DNA from: Pseudanabaena galeata CCNP1313
GTDB taxonomy: Bacteria > Cyanobacteriota > Cyanobacteriia > Pseudanabaenales > Pseudanabaenaceae
Reading direction: 5' to 3'
DNA length: 64,000 nucleotides
Assembly (NCBI RefSeq): GCF_029910235.1
Contig: NZ_CP112874.1
Span: 3,729,001 to 3,793,000, forward strand
Part shown: positions 23,980 through 33,088 of the stretch, piece by piece
Position numbering within the stretch: position 1 is the first letter of the stretch
How the letters are laid out: every line of letters begins with the position of its first letter
Position numbers and translations under genes: made by a program
The notes under the pieces: generated by a model
What the model was told of the DNA's origin: nothing
Database searches by the model: none
The model's input: only the letters and a program-made list of their open reading frames with translations

Positions 23980-26900
23980 ATGAATCGAGAGGCTAAGTCC
24001 TTAAATATTGCAGGTAGTAGGACTGAAGTCATGCAAGTTGGAGTGATGCAATTTCCGAGCGTTGGTTTAGTCAATAGTGAGGCGCTGGTTAAAGAGGTAA
24101 CCTTGATGGCGATCTCCGAAATTAATCAATCAGGAGGCATATTAGGAAAAAATATTGATCCCATTGTGATTGATATTGTGGCGAATGATCACAGTATTGC
24201 TTCGCAAGCAGGATCGTTATTGCATGAACTGGATATTAAAAATTTATTTGGGTGTGGTTTATCGTCGGTGCGGAAACAGGTAATTCCTATCCTTGAAAAG
24301 CATCAAGCCCAACTTTGGTATCCCTATTATTACGAGGGGCTAGAATGCTCAGACAATATCTTTTATACAGGTGCATGTCCCAATCAAGTGATCCAGCCAG
24401 CGATTAATTGGTTGCTGCAAAACAAAGGCGATCGCATTTACTTAGTTGGCACAGATGGTATTTATTCACGCACAGTTAATAAGATTATTCGCGCTCAAAT
24501 TAAGCAGCAAAATGGCTTATTACTGTGTGAAGACTATATTCCCCGTGACATATCTAACTACCATGAAAGTATTGCCAAAATTAAGCATACTGAACCTGCT
24601 GCGGTAATTAGCACCCTATCTCCACAGAACTCCATTGCTTTTTTACAACAGTATGTCGAAGCGGGAATTCAGGCTAAAGAAATTCCCATTCTATCATTGC
24701 GCTTAACTGATCTAGAACTGAGGTATCTCTGGGAAAGTCTAGAGCATCCTGTGGCGATCGCAGGCCATCTGGCTAGCTCTAACTATTTCCAAAGCCTAGA
24801 TACGGCGCACAATCAAGATTTTTTACGTAAATACTCAATTTGGTACGGTGTTGAGCGATCGCCAACGCCAACTGTTAACGTCGTCATGCAAGCTGCGTAT
24901 ACTCAAGTTTTTTTGTGGAAACAAGCCGTTGAAGCCGCTCAAACCTTTGACGTGATTCCAGTACGTCAGGCGGCCTATGATCAAAGCTTTGCTTCACCTG
25001 CTGGTAAAATCGTCCGCGATCGCAACCATCACATTTGGACAGCTTGTCGAGTTGCGGAAATTACTCCCACAGGTAAGTTTGAAATCTTATATACAGTCGA
25101 TCCGATCAAACCAAAGCCATGGTTAGGAGTAGAGGAATTAAATCCAGATACATCAACCGTAGTTATTGAAATCCTTGCGGATATTACTCAAGGCATTCAG
25201 CAAAGTTGGCAGCTAGAAAAAGATGCTCAGGACTTGGAATTTACGATCGCGGAGCTATTAGGAAGAGGGCAAGGTAAAGGGCGTAACCAACTTGCTCCTG
25301 AGATTACCCGTGCGGTAATGTCGAAGATGTTTAAAGCAAATCAGCGCCTTCTCAAAACACAGGCAGATTTGTTAAATGTGGAAGGGGCTTTACGGGATGC
25401 CAATGAACTATTAGAGCATCGTATTGAACAGCGCACGATGCAATTACAGAAAACGATCAGACGTTTACAAAATGAAGCGGCGGATCGTCAGCAAGCGGAA
25501 ATACTATTACGGGAAAGTCAGCAGAGATTTTCGGCGATCGCCGATAATGTCCCTGGGGTGGTCTATCGGGCTGTGCTACATCCTGATGGCGCTGTCTCTA
25601 TGCCTTACATTAGCCCCCGCACGCAGGAAATCTTTGGCATATCCGTCGAAGAGTTTACGGAGCATTTGGAATGGGTATTTGATATGGCGCATCCTGAAGA
25701 CCGTGCGGAACTCAATGAGATGGTGCAGATATCTGCCGAAGAATTGATGACCTTTGAGCATGAATATCGGGTCTCTAGTTTGTTTGAGAAAGTTAAGTGG
25801 GTACGCATTATCTCTCAGCCCCATCGCAATGACCAAGGCGATACGGTTTGGGATGGGGTGATTATTGATATTAGTCATCAAAAGCAAATTGAAGAATCTT
25901 TACGTCAAGCGGAAGAGAAGTATCGCAGCATTTTTGAACATGCGATCGAAGGCATTTTTCAAGCTCAAACCGATGGATGTTATATCAATGCTAATCCTGC
26001 ACTGGCCAATATTTATGGCTATGAAAATCCCGCAGAACTGCTTACTGCTGTTGCGTTAGATCCATATCGTCTATTTACAGAACCAAAACGTTATCAAGAA
26101 CTCTTACATCAACTAGCTACCGAAGGCTCAGTGGCTAGTTTTGAAGCTTTGGTCTATAAGAGCGATCGCAGGATCATTTGGATTTTGATTAATGCCAGAG
26201 CTAATTATGATCATGAAGGTAACTTTATTTCCTATGAGGGACTGGTTCAAGATATTACGGAACGGAAACTTGCCGAACAAGCCCTCAAAGCGGAGCAAGA
26301 AAAGTCAGAAAATTTGTTACTGAATATCTTGCCAAAAGAGATCGTCAAACAACTGAAGATTAACAATAATGTGATCGCCTCAAGGTCTGATAATGTCTCC
26401 ATTTTGTTTGCGGATATTGTGGACTTTACGACCCTCTCGACCCAAGTTTCACCCAATGACTTAGTGACTATGCTCAATGGAATTTTCTCTTCTTTTGATC
26501 TGCTTGCCGATCAGTTGGGATTAGAAAAAATCAAGACCATTGGGGATGCCTATATGGTAGTTGGTGGATTGCCCACGTCTCGTCCTGACCATGCTGAAGC
26601 GATCGCCGAGATGGCTCTAGCCATGCAAAAATCTATCTCTAATTTTAAACGTGATGACGGTACTGCTTTTCGTTTACGAATTGGAATTAATACAGGGGCA
26701 GTTGTGGCAGGGGTGATCGGTATCCGCAAATTTATTTACGATCTGTGGGGTGATGCTGTGAATGTCGCTAGTCGGATGGAATCCCATGGTTTAGCGGGAG
26801 GGATTCAGGTGACGCAAGCAACCTATGAGTTACTCAAAGATAAATATTCTTTTTGGCATCGTGGCAAAATATTTGTCAAAGGAAGAGGTGAAATGGATAC

Positions 26901-26994
26901 ATATATGTTGCTTGACCGTAAGTCTGATTCGCCTGCATCAGAGTTAGCGTCAGCAGACCAAGAGGAGATGCAAAGCCTATCCTCTTCTGTATAG
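23980..26994 (+). CDS. UrtA-like sensor / PAS-PAS / class III adenylate cyclase
   Basis: The 1004-residue protein has no signal peptide or clear membrane helix. Residues about 15-400 match the amide/urea-type periplasmic-binding fold (VGVMQFPSVGLVNSEALVKE; LWYPYYYEGLECSDN; FLQQYVEAGI). A helical region and two PAS domains (about 510-640 and 640-775) precede a class III cyclase domain (about 795-965). Metal ligands are Asp812 (FADIVDF) and Asp856 (GDAYM). The adenine-specifying pair is Lys852 (KIKTIG) and Asp921 (YDLWGD), and NVASRM supplies the transition-state Asn/Arg. All residues for cAMP synthesis are present. A binding-protein fold kept in the cytosol suggests direct sensing of an intracellular amide or urea-like ligand (inference). 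Confidence 0.88.
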   Translation: MNREAKSLNIAGSRTEVMQVGVMQFPSVGLVNSEALVKEVTLMAISEINQSGGILGKNIDPIVIDIVANDHSIASQAGSLLHELDIKNLFGCGLSSVRKQVIPILEKHQAQLWYPYYYEGLECSDNIFYTGACPNQVIQPAINWLLQNKGDRIYLVGTDGIYSRTVNKIIRAQIKQQNGLLLCEDYIPRDISNYHESIAKIKHTEPAAVISTLSPQNSIAFLQQYVEAGIQAKEIPILSLRLTDLELRYLWESLEHPVAIAGHLASSNYFQSLDTAHNQDFLRKYSIWYGVERSPTPTVNVVMQAAYTQVFLWKQAVEAAQTFDVIPVRQAAYDQSFASPAGKIVRDRNHHIWTACRVAEITPTGKFEILYTVDPIKPKPWLGVEELNPDTSTVVIEILADITQGIQQSWQLEKDAQDLEFTIAELLGRGQGKGRNQLAPEITRAVMSKMFKANQRLLKTQADLLNVEGALRDANELLEHRIEQRTMQLQKTIRRLQNEAADRQQAEILLRESQQRFSAIADNVPGVVYRAVLHPDGAVSMPYISPRTQEIFGISVEEFTEHLEWVFDMAHPEDRAELNEMVQISAEELMTFEHEYRVSSLFEKVKWVRIISQPHRNDQGDTVWDGVIIDISHQKQIEESLRQAEEKYRSIFEHAIEGIFQAQTDGCYINANPALANIYGYENPAELLTAVALDPYRLFTEPKRYQELLHQLATEGSVASFEALVYKSDRRIIWILINARANYDHEGNFISYEGLVQDITERKLAEQALKAEQEKSENLLLNILPKEIVKQLKINNNVIASRSDNVSILFADIVDFTTLSTQVSPNDLVTMLNGIFSSFDLLADQLGLEKIKTIGDAYMVVGGLPTSRPDHAEAIAEMALAMQKSISNFKRDDGTAFRLRIGINTGAVVAGVIGIRKFIYDLWGDAVNVASRMESHGLAGGIQVTQATYELLKDKYSFWHRGKIFVKGRGEMDTYMLLDRKSDSPASELASADQEEMQSLSSSV

Positions 26995-27021
26995 GGGATT
27001 ATCTGCGCTAAGGAACAGTAA

Positions 27022-27084
27022 AATAAGGAACCAGATTTTTAGTGATGAGGCGAAGCCATACCACTAAAAATCTGGTTCCTTATT
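27022..27084. terminator. 23-bp-armed hairpin between cyclase and pheA
   Basis: AATAAGGAACCAGATTTTTA and its complement form arms at 27022-27044 and 27062-27084 around a GAGGCGAAGCC tip. It ends 19 bases before the pheA start, so it could terminate the cyclase transcript or sit in the pheA leader. Confidence 0.55.
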
Positions 27085-27103
27085 CAATGGCGAAACCCCA
27101 ATC

Positions 27104-27940
27104 ATGACAACGGTTGCTTACCTTGGTCCCGCAGGTACATATTCAGAAATGGCAGCTTTGCAATATTTACAGCTTAGCCATCCAGACTTAGAGCATGATC
27201 CTTCGCGGATGTGTCCTTACCCCACGATTCCCCAAGCGATTAATGCTGCCGAGCAGGGTCATGTGGATGTGGCTGTTGTCCCTGTTGAAAACTCAATTCA
27301 GGGGGGGGTAACCATGACCCTCGATAGCCTCTGGCAATCGGAGTCATTGCAAATCCAACAGGCGATCGTTATGCCGATCGCCCATGCTTTGATTACTCGC
27401 GCCCAAAATTTTGACGATATTAAAGTTGTCTATTCCCATCCTCAAGGTTTAGCGCAATGTCAGCAATGGCTGGATCATCATTTACCCACGGTGCAGCAAA
27501 TTGCTAGTGACTCTACAACCGATGGCTTGCATATTGTGGCTAAAGATGTGACCGTGGCGGCGATCGCCTCACAACGAGCCGCCGAAATTTACGATTTACC
27601 AATTCTGCAATATCCAATTAACGATCAACCTGATAACTGCACTCGTTTTTTAGTACTCGGACGCACTTCACCCACTACTAGAGGCACACATTCTTCCCTT
27701 GCCTTTAGCCTGAAACGGAATATGCCAGGAGCCTTAGTCAAACCTTTATCAGTATTCGCTGATCGCCAAATTAACATGAGTCGGATTGAGTCACGCCCGA
27801 CCAAGCGATCGCTGGGCGAATATATTTTCTTCATCGATATTGAAGCCCCCATTGATGATCCTAACTTCAGTGAAGCTCTACAAGAACTGCAAGCCGTCAC
27901 TGAAAATCTTAAAATTCTTGGTAGTTATGCAATTACCTAG
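27104..27940 (+). CDS. pheA: Prephenate dehydratase
   Basis: The 278-residue monofunctional enzyme converts prephenate to phenylpyruvate in phenylalanine synthesis. Its catalytic domain opens with YLGPAGTYSEMAAL and has VPVENSIQGGV and the TRF motif (NCTRFLVLG near residue 182). The C-terminal ACT domain includes the ESRP block (MSRIESRPTK) that binds Phe for feedback control. No chorismate mutase domain is fused. Strong assignment. Confidence 0.95.
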   Translation: MTTVAYLGPAGTYSEMAALQYLQLSHPDLEHDPSRMCPYPTIPQAINAAEQGHVDVAVVPVENSIQGGVTMTLDSLWQSESLQIQQAIVMPIAHALITRAQNFDDIKVVYSHPQGLAQCQQWLDHHLPTVQQIASDSTTDGLHIVAKDVTVAAIASQRAAEIYDLPILQYPINDQPDNCTRFLVLGRTSPTTRGTHSSLAFSLKRNMPGALVKPLSVFADRQINMSRIESRPTKRSLGEYIFFIDIEAPIDDPNFSEALQELQAVTENLKILGSYAIT

Positions 27941-27952
27941 CTATCAAATCCG

Positions 27953-28009
27953 AACCAAGAATTTTTGTAAAAGTGTTGCTTCACAACACTTTTACAAAAA
28001 TTCTTGGTT
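27953..28009 (+). terminator. Terminator-like 26-bp hairpin after pheA
   Basis: Arms AACCAAGAATTTTTGTAAAA and complement run 27953-28009 with a GTTG-CTT-CAAC tip, 13 bases beyond the pheA stop. Confidence 0.65.
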
Positions 28010-28011
28010 AT

Positions 28012-28042
28012 AAAAAAGGAGGCGCAAAGCGCCTCCTTTTTT
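28012..28042 (-). terminator. Terminator of the 28.0-28.9 kb gene
   Basis: AAAAAAGGAGGCGC-AAA-GCGCCTCCTTTTTT forms a strong stem touching the stop of the minus-strand gene at 28041. Confidence 0.7.
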
Positions 28043-28862
28043 AGATTTTAGATTGGGCAAGACGCTTGTTCCGCATCAGCACATTTTTACCTTCATTAGT
28101 TTGCTCGATCACCAATAGAGGTGTTGGTTTCGCCGTTTGATCCCAACTAATTACCGCTAGCCGTCCCTGAATCGTAGGTTGCCAATTCCGATTTGCATCT
28201 GAGGCAACTACAAAACTTTCTAGCCCAGTCGCCAAATCCTTGAGAATGCTCTGCGAACCATGGGTGGGGATTTTCGCTAGCTTGACATGGATACGAAAGA
28301 GGGTGCGAATTTGTGAATCATCATGATGCTCAGGCTGATAAGACACATCAAAAGTTACATCGATCTTGCGAACCGTGCCACTGTCTTCCTCGGTTGGCAT
28401 TAGTGCAGGTGCAACTTTTTGGCGGAGGTTAACCTTTATTTGCGCCAAGATAATTTCACAAAAATGGGGTTCCTCCATCCTCATGCTGAGATAATCCAGA
28501 TTGAACTCACGGGAATGAATCAAATCAGGATTGCGTTCATGCTCATCAATTGTATGCAGAGCTAGTTTGAGCTTTTTGGCAAGTTCATGGGTTTTCAGTC
28601 TCTCGATCTTTAGTTGTTGGCGTTTTTTTTGTAATTGCCAATAATGATAGGCAGTTGCGCCGATCGCTCCCCATAGTAAGACTAGAAGTAGGCTCACGCC
28701 GACTGTGTTTTGCAGAGGTAGAGTGGACTGCTCAAGCGCCCCAAGAAAACCTTCGCGATCACTAGGTTTCACAGTCGTTACAATCTTTGATGCGTACAAC
28801 ATAACAATGCACCAATTACTTAAGTAGAAATTCTTTAAATTATCATTTGTCTTATGACGCAC
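28041..28862 (-). CDS. Membrane-anchored protein of unknown function
   Basis: From GTG 28862 the protein is 273 residues; an in-frame ATG at 28802 gives 253 residues and looks more natural. One hydrophobic helix (VGVSLLLVLLWGAIGATAY) is followed by a basic Gln/Lys/Leu-rich coiled-coil segment and a globular C-terminal domain of about 150 residues. The topology suggests a single-pass anchor with the main part in the cytosol. I recognise no family; it looks cyanobacteria-specific. Confidence 0.65.
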   Translation of the reverse strand: MRHKTNDNLKNFYLSNWCIVMLYASKIVTTVKPSDREGFLGALEQSTLPLQNTVGVSLLLVLLWGAIGATAYHYWQLQKKRQQLKIERLKTHELAKKLKLALHTIDEHERNPDLIHSREFNLDYLSMRMEEPHFCEIILAQIKVNLRQKVAPALMPTEEDSGTVRKIDVTFDVSYQPEHHDDSQIRTLFRIHVKLAKIPTHGSQSILKDLATGLESFVVASDANRNWQPTIQGRLAVISWDQTAKPTPLLVIEQTNEGKNVLMRNKRLAQSKI

Positions 28863-28967
28863 CTAGCAATACATAAGTAACGATTATCAACATAACTTTA
28901 CTGCATTCCCCTTCACTGACTATTCCCACAGTAGGTACAAAAGTTAATCATTAACTAAACCCTAAAT

Positions 28968-29030
28968 ATCAACACAGCGAGAACATGAAGGTTTTACTTG
29001 ATAAAACCTTCATGTTCTCGCTGTGTTGAT
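28968..29030. repeat. Long perfect hairpin
   Basis: ATCAACACAGCGAGAACATG and its complement give arms of about 29 bases around a short loop near 28998. It lies in the 337-base gap between two minus-strand genes, next to a complete family C element. Confidence 0.65.
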
Positions 29031-29038
29031 ACTATTTT

Positions 29039-29154
29039 ATATGGCTGTCGCCAGTCTTGTTAAGATACAAACCCAAGAAGCGAGTGGCGGCGCGATGCGC
29101 CGCCACTCGCTTCTTGGGTTTTAATTTGTCCTAATACAAATGGCGACAGCTATA
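29039..29154. mobile_element. Family C element, complete copy (116 bp)
   Basis: The ends TATGGCTGTCGCCA and TGGCGACAGCTATA are near-perfect inverted repeats bounded by TA. The centre is the AACCCAAGAAGCGAGTGGCG hairpin with GGCGC-GAT-GCGCC tip. It is the best-preserved C copy and defines the family's termini. Confidence 0.75.
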
Positions 29155-29199
29155 AATTAATCCGAAAGTTTAGAAATTCGATGTAAATCTGATTAATTT

Positions 29200-29772
29200 C
29201 TAGCAATCATAATAGGTGTAGCCAGTTAGCCAGTTACCACTACGGCACACAACTCTGGGACTAGTGAATAGGGTTTTAACAACCTCATTCGCTAGTTGTC
29301 TGTTAGCCTCTGCTTGGCGTTCACGTTGTTCTTGTTGCCGAGCAAGATAGGCTTTCTTCTCCTCTGGAGTAAGACTTTCCAAATATTGTCTTTCCTTTTC
29401 TTCCGCCATTCTCCGCTTTTCTGCGGCTTCAGCCTTAGCCAACTCACGTTGTTCTTGCCGTTTTTGGGCTGCTTCTTGGTTTCTCTGCCTTTGAAGTTCA
29501 CGGGCTTGCTTGCGTTCCTCTGCGGCGCGTGCGCGTTCTGCTTGCTGTTGCTGACGTTCTGCTGCTCTGATGATGGAGTTGAGAGTATTAGCGACTACAT
29601 CACGTCGAGAATTAAATTCATTGAGAATGGATTTGTCAAAGTTAGTGGAACTGTTAAATTCGGACTCAGAGACAGTAAGAGATCGACTAGAAGTTTGATT
29701 AAGAGCAAAACTGGGAGATATGCTTAGAAAAGAGACAAGTGAGAGACTTACAAAACTACTGACTGACTTCAT
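29200..29772 (-). CDS. Exported coiled-coil protein
   Basis: The 190-residue protein has a signal peptide (cleavage near SFA-LN at residue 24). A long Glu/Arg/Gln/Ala-rich segment (about residues 80-165) would form a single charged helix or coiled coil. A short C-terminal domain carries two Cys (RVVCRSGNWLTGYTYYDC) that may form a disulfide. It is probably periplasmic. No family is recognised, and the charge-patterned helix makes database matches unreliable. Confidence 0.65.
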   Translation of the reverse strand: MKSVSSFVSLSLVSFLSISPSFALNQTSSRSLTVSESEFNSSTNFDKSILNEFNSRRDVVANTLNSIIRAAERQQQQAERARAAEERKQARELQRQRNQEAAQKRQEQRELAKAEAAEKRRMAEEKERQYLESLTPEEKKAYLARQQEQRERQAEANRQLANEVVKTLFTSPRVVCRSGNWLTGYTYYDC

Positions 29773-29956
29773 GTAGATGTACTCCGTAATTATGGAATAT
29801 TTGATTGAATAGATATAGTCAAAGCCAATGAAGCTTATTTAGCTTAATATTGTTTTTATGGTAAGTCAATAATTTTTTTTGGAATATTTAAGGTGTCAGT
29901 AGACCACAAAAATAAAAATACTAGATATAGAATAAAAAAATTATTAAATTAACTAG

Positions 29957-31750
29957 CTAATCTACTTTTGTCAGATTGGCAATTTTCCATTTGCCATTTT
30001 CAAAACTTAGGGTGCAAACATAGCGCCCCCTTGATGGTTGCGACTGACTGCGATCAATTTTGCCATTGACATATAGGGTGGGACTTTCAAAAATTTCTAC
30101 GGTCACATTGGCTTGATTATCCTGAATTCCAAATGCTCCAACCCGACTCACCGTAAATTCACCATAGCGATAAAAAGCATTATTCTGCTCTAACCAGTCG
30201 ATCGCCCCTTTGCGTTTTTCATAGGCTTCCCCTGTAGTTAGTTCAGCCAGCAACTTACGGTCAAAGGGTGGGGCAAACATTTGATTTTTGCTCGCTACCA
30301 AATTATTTACGATATCTACCGCATCAGTCTCAGACAAAGGTGTAATTGGGATTTGGGGAGAAGTAGTTGGTGTCGGACTAGGTGCTCCTGTGGGGGCAGA
30401 AGTTGCGATAGCTGTAGGTTCGATAGATGCGGATGGACTAGGACTAGCTACGGGAGTTTTGCTAGGACTTTGGGTAATGGCAGCTTTAGTAGGAGTGGAG
30501 TTATTGGCGGTATTTGTGGCGGTATTGGATGAACGTGTCGCCATCAAAGCGCCGATCGCGATCGCGAAGGCAAAGGCTCCGCCCCAGACAACAATCCATA
30601 AACCTTTATTACTCCCATTACCACCATTATGATCAGCTTGAATTGGAGCGTGAACCTGTACAGTCTGCTGAGGCAATGGTTCATGAGATGGCTCGCGATT
30701 TATGGGTGTAGGTGTTTGAGTAGCTGGTGGTAATGGTTGGATTGGTGGTTGTTGAATCAGTGGCGGCGCGATCGCTGGCGTATATGCTTCTGTCGGTGGG
30801 ACTGTGGGAGTTACTTGGGGTAAGACTTCCGTATGCAAATTATGATTGTTGTTTTGATTGTTATTGAGACCCACAATCGTTGACTGAAGCCCATTAGCGG
30901 AGTTACTTACTGGTTGAGTTGGCAAGTTGCGATCGCTTAAATTTACCAAAACTTTACGAATTTCTAAAGCTGATTCATAGCGATCTTTGTAGTGATAGCG
31001 CGTCATCTTGGCTAATACATCGACTAAGCTCGACTTGTTTGGTACAAGATGCTGCCAGATTAACTCTCCCGTTTGATAATCCTCTTGCAATTCACGGGGC
31101 GGTAAACCTGTCAGAGCTTGAATGCCGATCATTCCAAGCGCATACAAATCACTGTTATGGCGGGGTTTACCTTGAGCTTGCTCACTAGGCATATATCCCA
31201 AAGTCCCGATCGCTACGGTGGCGATCGTGGCTCCCTCTTGATTTAGCTGATTTTGAACCTGTTTGATCGCCCCAAAATCGATTAATACTAATTTGCCATC
31301 GGATTTACGGCGAATAATGTTATCTGGCTTAATATCCCGATGAATTACGCCGTGACTATGGGTATATTCCAAAATGCTTAATAAATCATCAAGGATCTGC
31401 ATAACTAAGGTTTCACTGAGCCGATAGCCGCGTACCAACTCTAGTTCTAGCGATCGCCCCTCGATAAACTCTTCTACCAAATAAAATTCCCCAGCCTGCT
31501 CAAAATAAGCCAGCAAACGAGGAATGCGATCGTGACTACCTAACTGAGCAAGGGTTTGCGCTTCACTGGTGAACAAGCGACTCGCCACCTTTAAATATTC
31601 GCGATCGCTACTAGCAGGTTTGAGATGTTTGACCACACAAAGCGGCTCATTCGGGATGCGCGTATCATGGGCTAAATAAGTATGGCCAAACCCACCCTCA
31701 CCCAACTTACTAGCAATGCGGTAGCGTCCATCAAGTAATTGACCAATCAT
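29957..31750 (-). CDS. Ser/Thr protein kinase with C-terminal ARC6-like (IMS) domain
   Basis: The 597-residue protein begins with a Hanks-type kinase domain (residues about 8-270): the glycine loop is GEGGFGHTYLA, the catalytic loop HRDIKPDNI and the metal loop DFGAIKQ. A Pro/Gln/Thr-rich linker leads to one transmembrane helix (about 385-405). A Ser/Thr/Pro-rich spacer follows, then a C-terminal domain of about 120 residues with YRYGEFTVSRVGAF and KWKIANL, matching the IMS/DUF4101 domain of ARC6-type proteins. The kinase faces the cytosol and the C-terminal domain the other side. Substrates are unknown. Confidence 0.9.
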   Translation of the reverse strand: MIGQLLDGRYRIASKLGEGGFGHTYLAHDTRIPNEPLCVVKHLKPASSDREYLKVASRLFTSEAQTLAQLGSHDRIPRLLAYFEQAGEFYLVEEFIEGRSLELELVRGYRLSETLVMQILDDLLSILEYTHSHGVIHRDIKPDNIIRRKSDGKLVLIDFGAIKQVQNQLNQEGATIATVAIGTLGYMPSEQAQGKPRHNSDLYALGMIGIQALTGLPPRELQEDYQTGELIWQHLVPNKSSLVDVLAKMTRYHYKDRYESALEIRKVLVNLSDRNLPTQPVSNSANGLQSTIVGLNNNQNNNHNLHTEVLPQVTPTVPPTEAYTPAIAPPLIQQPPIQPLPPATQTPTPINREPSHEPLPQQTVQVHAPIQADHNGGNGSNKGLWIVVWGGAFAFAIAIGALMATRSSNTATNTANNSTPTKAAITQSPSKTPVASPSPSASIEPTAIATSAPTGAPSPTPTTSPQIPITPLSETDAVDIVNNLVASKNQMFAPPFDRKLLAELTTGEAYEKRKGAIDWLEQNNAFYRYGEFTVSRVGAFGIQDNQANVTVEIFESPTLYVNGKIDRSQSQPSRGRYVCTLSFENGKWKIANLTKVD

Positions 31751-31805
31751 CCGATTACACCATTCTTGTCACAAATATATAGCGATCGCCTTACAAGTAA
31801 AACAC

Positions 31806-31858
31806 AAAACCCAAATATGGGAAGTGACACAAAGCGTCACTTCCCATATTTTAGGTTT
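31806..31858. repeat. Hairpin with GTGAC-ACAAAGC-GTCAC tip
   Basis: Outer arms AAACCCAAATATGGGAAG and CTTCCCATATTTTAGGTTT. It is near the kinase start, in the 367-base gap between divergent genes. Confidence 0.6.
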
Positions 31859-31866
31859 CACTTACT

Positions 31867-31907
31867 AAATAAATGAAGGAGGCGCTTCGCGCCTCCTTCA
31901 TTTATTT
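31867..31907. repeat. Hairpin with GAGGCGC-TTC-GCGCCTC tip
   Basis: AAATAAATGAAGGAGGCGC pairs with GCGCCTCCTTCATTTATTT, directly beside the previous hairpin. Nothing else is recognised from 31920 to 32117. Confidence 0.6.
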
Positions 31908-32117
31908 GGGTTTTGATAATGTCGATGCTCATGCTTTAGGATTAAACGATTTAACGACACCTTGGTTTATGATGGATAAGCTGTAAGCCCTAATACCTAA
32001 AATTAAAGTGCTAATGTCAAAAAATGACATAGTGCAGAATGGACATATAGCTTTTAGAGATAGTTTCGTAGACAAGGACTAGTAAACTGCTAGCCGAACC
32101 AGTTGTTTTGATGATTT

Positions 32118-32468
32118 ATGGCTAGATACACTCAACATTTCTTAGTTGAAATCGCTCCCGAAAACCTACATTCAACGATTATCAAAACGTTGGAGTCTTG
32201 TAGCTTGGTAATTACCTATGAAACTGATGACTATGTGATTGCCCAAGAAATCGAGACTAATGCGTCATTCGCCAAAATGGTTACGGTAGAGGTCTTGATC
32301 CATCGTTCTGAGATTGAGGGCAATCAGGCAAAATTGACTAGCGTTACCAAAAATGCCGAACTGCCACTGCGGATTAATAATTACTGTCATGGAATCTCTG
32401 ATCGTGTTTCTAAAGCATTCTGTGACAGTCCAGAATGGAAGCTATTAGAAGTTACATCAGGATATTAG
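32118..32468 (+). CDS. Conserved small protein upstream of smpB, unknown function
   Basis: A 116-residue soluble protein beginning MARYTQHFLVEIAPENLH. It has an alternating beta/alpha pattern and a short C-terminal helix, with no catalytic motif that I recognise. It ends 19 bases before smpB, so the two are probably co-transcribed. Similar proteins appear to be cyanobacterial only (from memory). Confidence 0.65.
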   Translation: MARYTQHFLVEIAPENLHSTIIKTLESCSLVITYETDDYVIAQEIETNASFAKMVTVEVLIHRSEIEGNQAKLTSVTKNAELPLRINNYCHGISDRVSKAFCDSPEWKLLEVTSGY

Positions 32469-32487
32469 ACAGTATTAATGGGAATAA

Positions 32488-32946
32488 ATGGCAAATTACT
32501 ATCGTGTACTCGCCGAAAATCGGCAAGCTAGATTTAATTACGAAATTCTCGAAACCCATGAAACAGGGATCGAGCTACTTGGCACGGAAGTTAAATCAAT
32601 TAAAGGAGGGAAAGCAAATCTCCGCGATGCCTATGGCATTGTGCGGAAGGGGCAGATCATGCTGCTAAATATGTATATTGCTCCACACCATACGACCAGT
32701 GTGTATTTTAACCATGAGCCAACCCGCACTCGTCGCTTGCTGTTACATAAAGATGAAATCCGCAAGTTGATCGTGGCTGTGCAGCAAAAGGGTTTGACGC
32801 TAGTACCACTCAAGGTCTATCAAAAAGATGGATGGATTAAGGTTGATTTAGCCTTAGTCCGCCAAAAGAAACTCCACGACAAGCGCGATGACATGAAAAA
32901 ACGCGATGACAAACGTGAAATTGAACGCACCATGAAAAATCGTTAA
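32488..32946 (+). CDS. smpB: SsrA-binding protein
   Basis: The 152-residue protein has the SmpB OB-fold signatures NRQARFNYEILETHETGIEL near the start, GTEVKSI, and HHTTSVYFNHEPTRTRRLLL. The Lys/Arg-rich C-terminal tail (KKRDDKREIERTMKNR) enters the ribosome decoding centre during trans-translation with tmRNA. tmRNA itself is not in the window. Confidence 0.95.
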   Translation: MANYYRVLAENRQARFNYEILETHETGIELLGTEVKSIKGGKANLRDAYGIVRKGQIMLLNMYIAPHHTTSVYFNHEPTRTRRLLLHKDEIRKLIVAVQQKGLTLVPLKVYQKDGWIKVDLALVRQKKLHDKRDDMKKRDDKREIERTMKNR

Positions 32947-33088
32947 AATTTAAAAATATTCGTTTATTTGTGCTGATTTGTAAATTAGCGATTGTTCACA
33001 AAACCTGTGGTAGTTTAAAAAATATACTGTAGGCTTGTTCACCCAAATCAAGTTGATATATTGCATCTCTAAAAATTAAAAAGTTATT

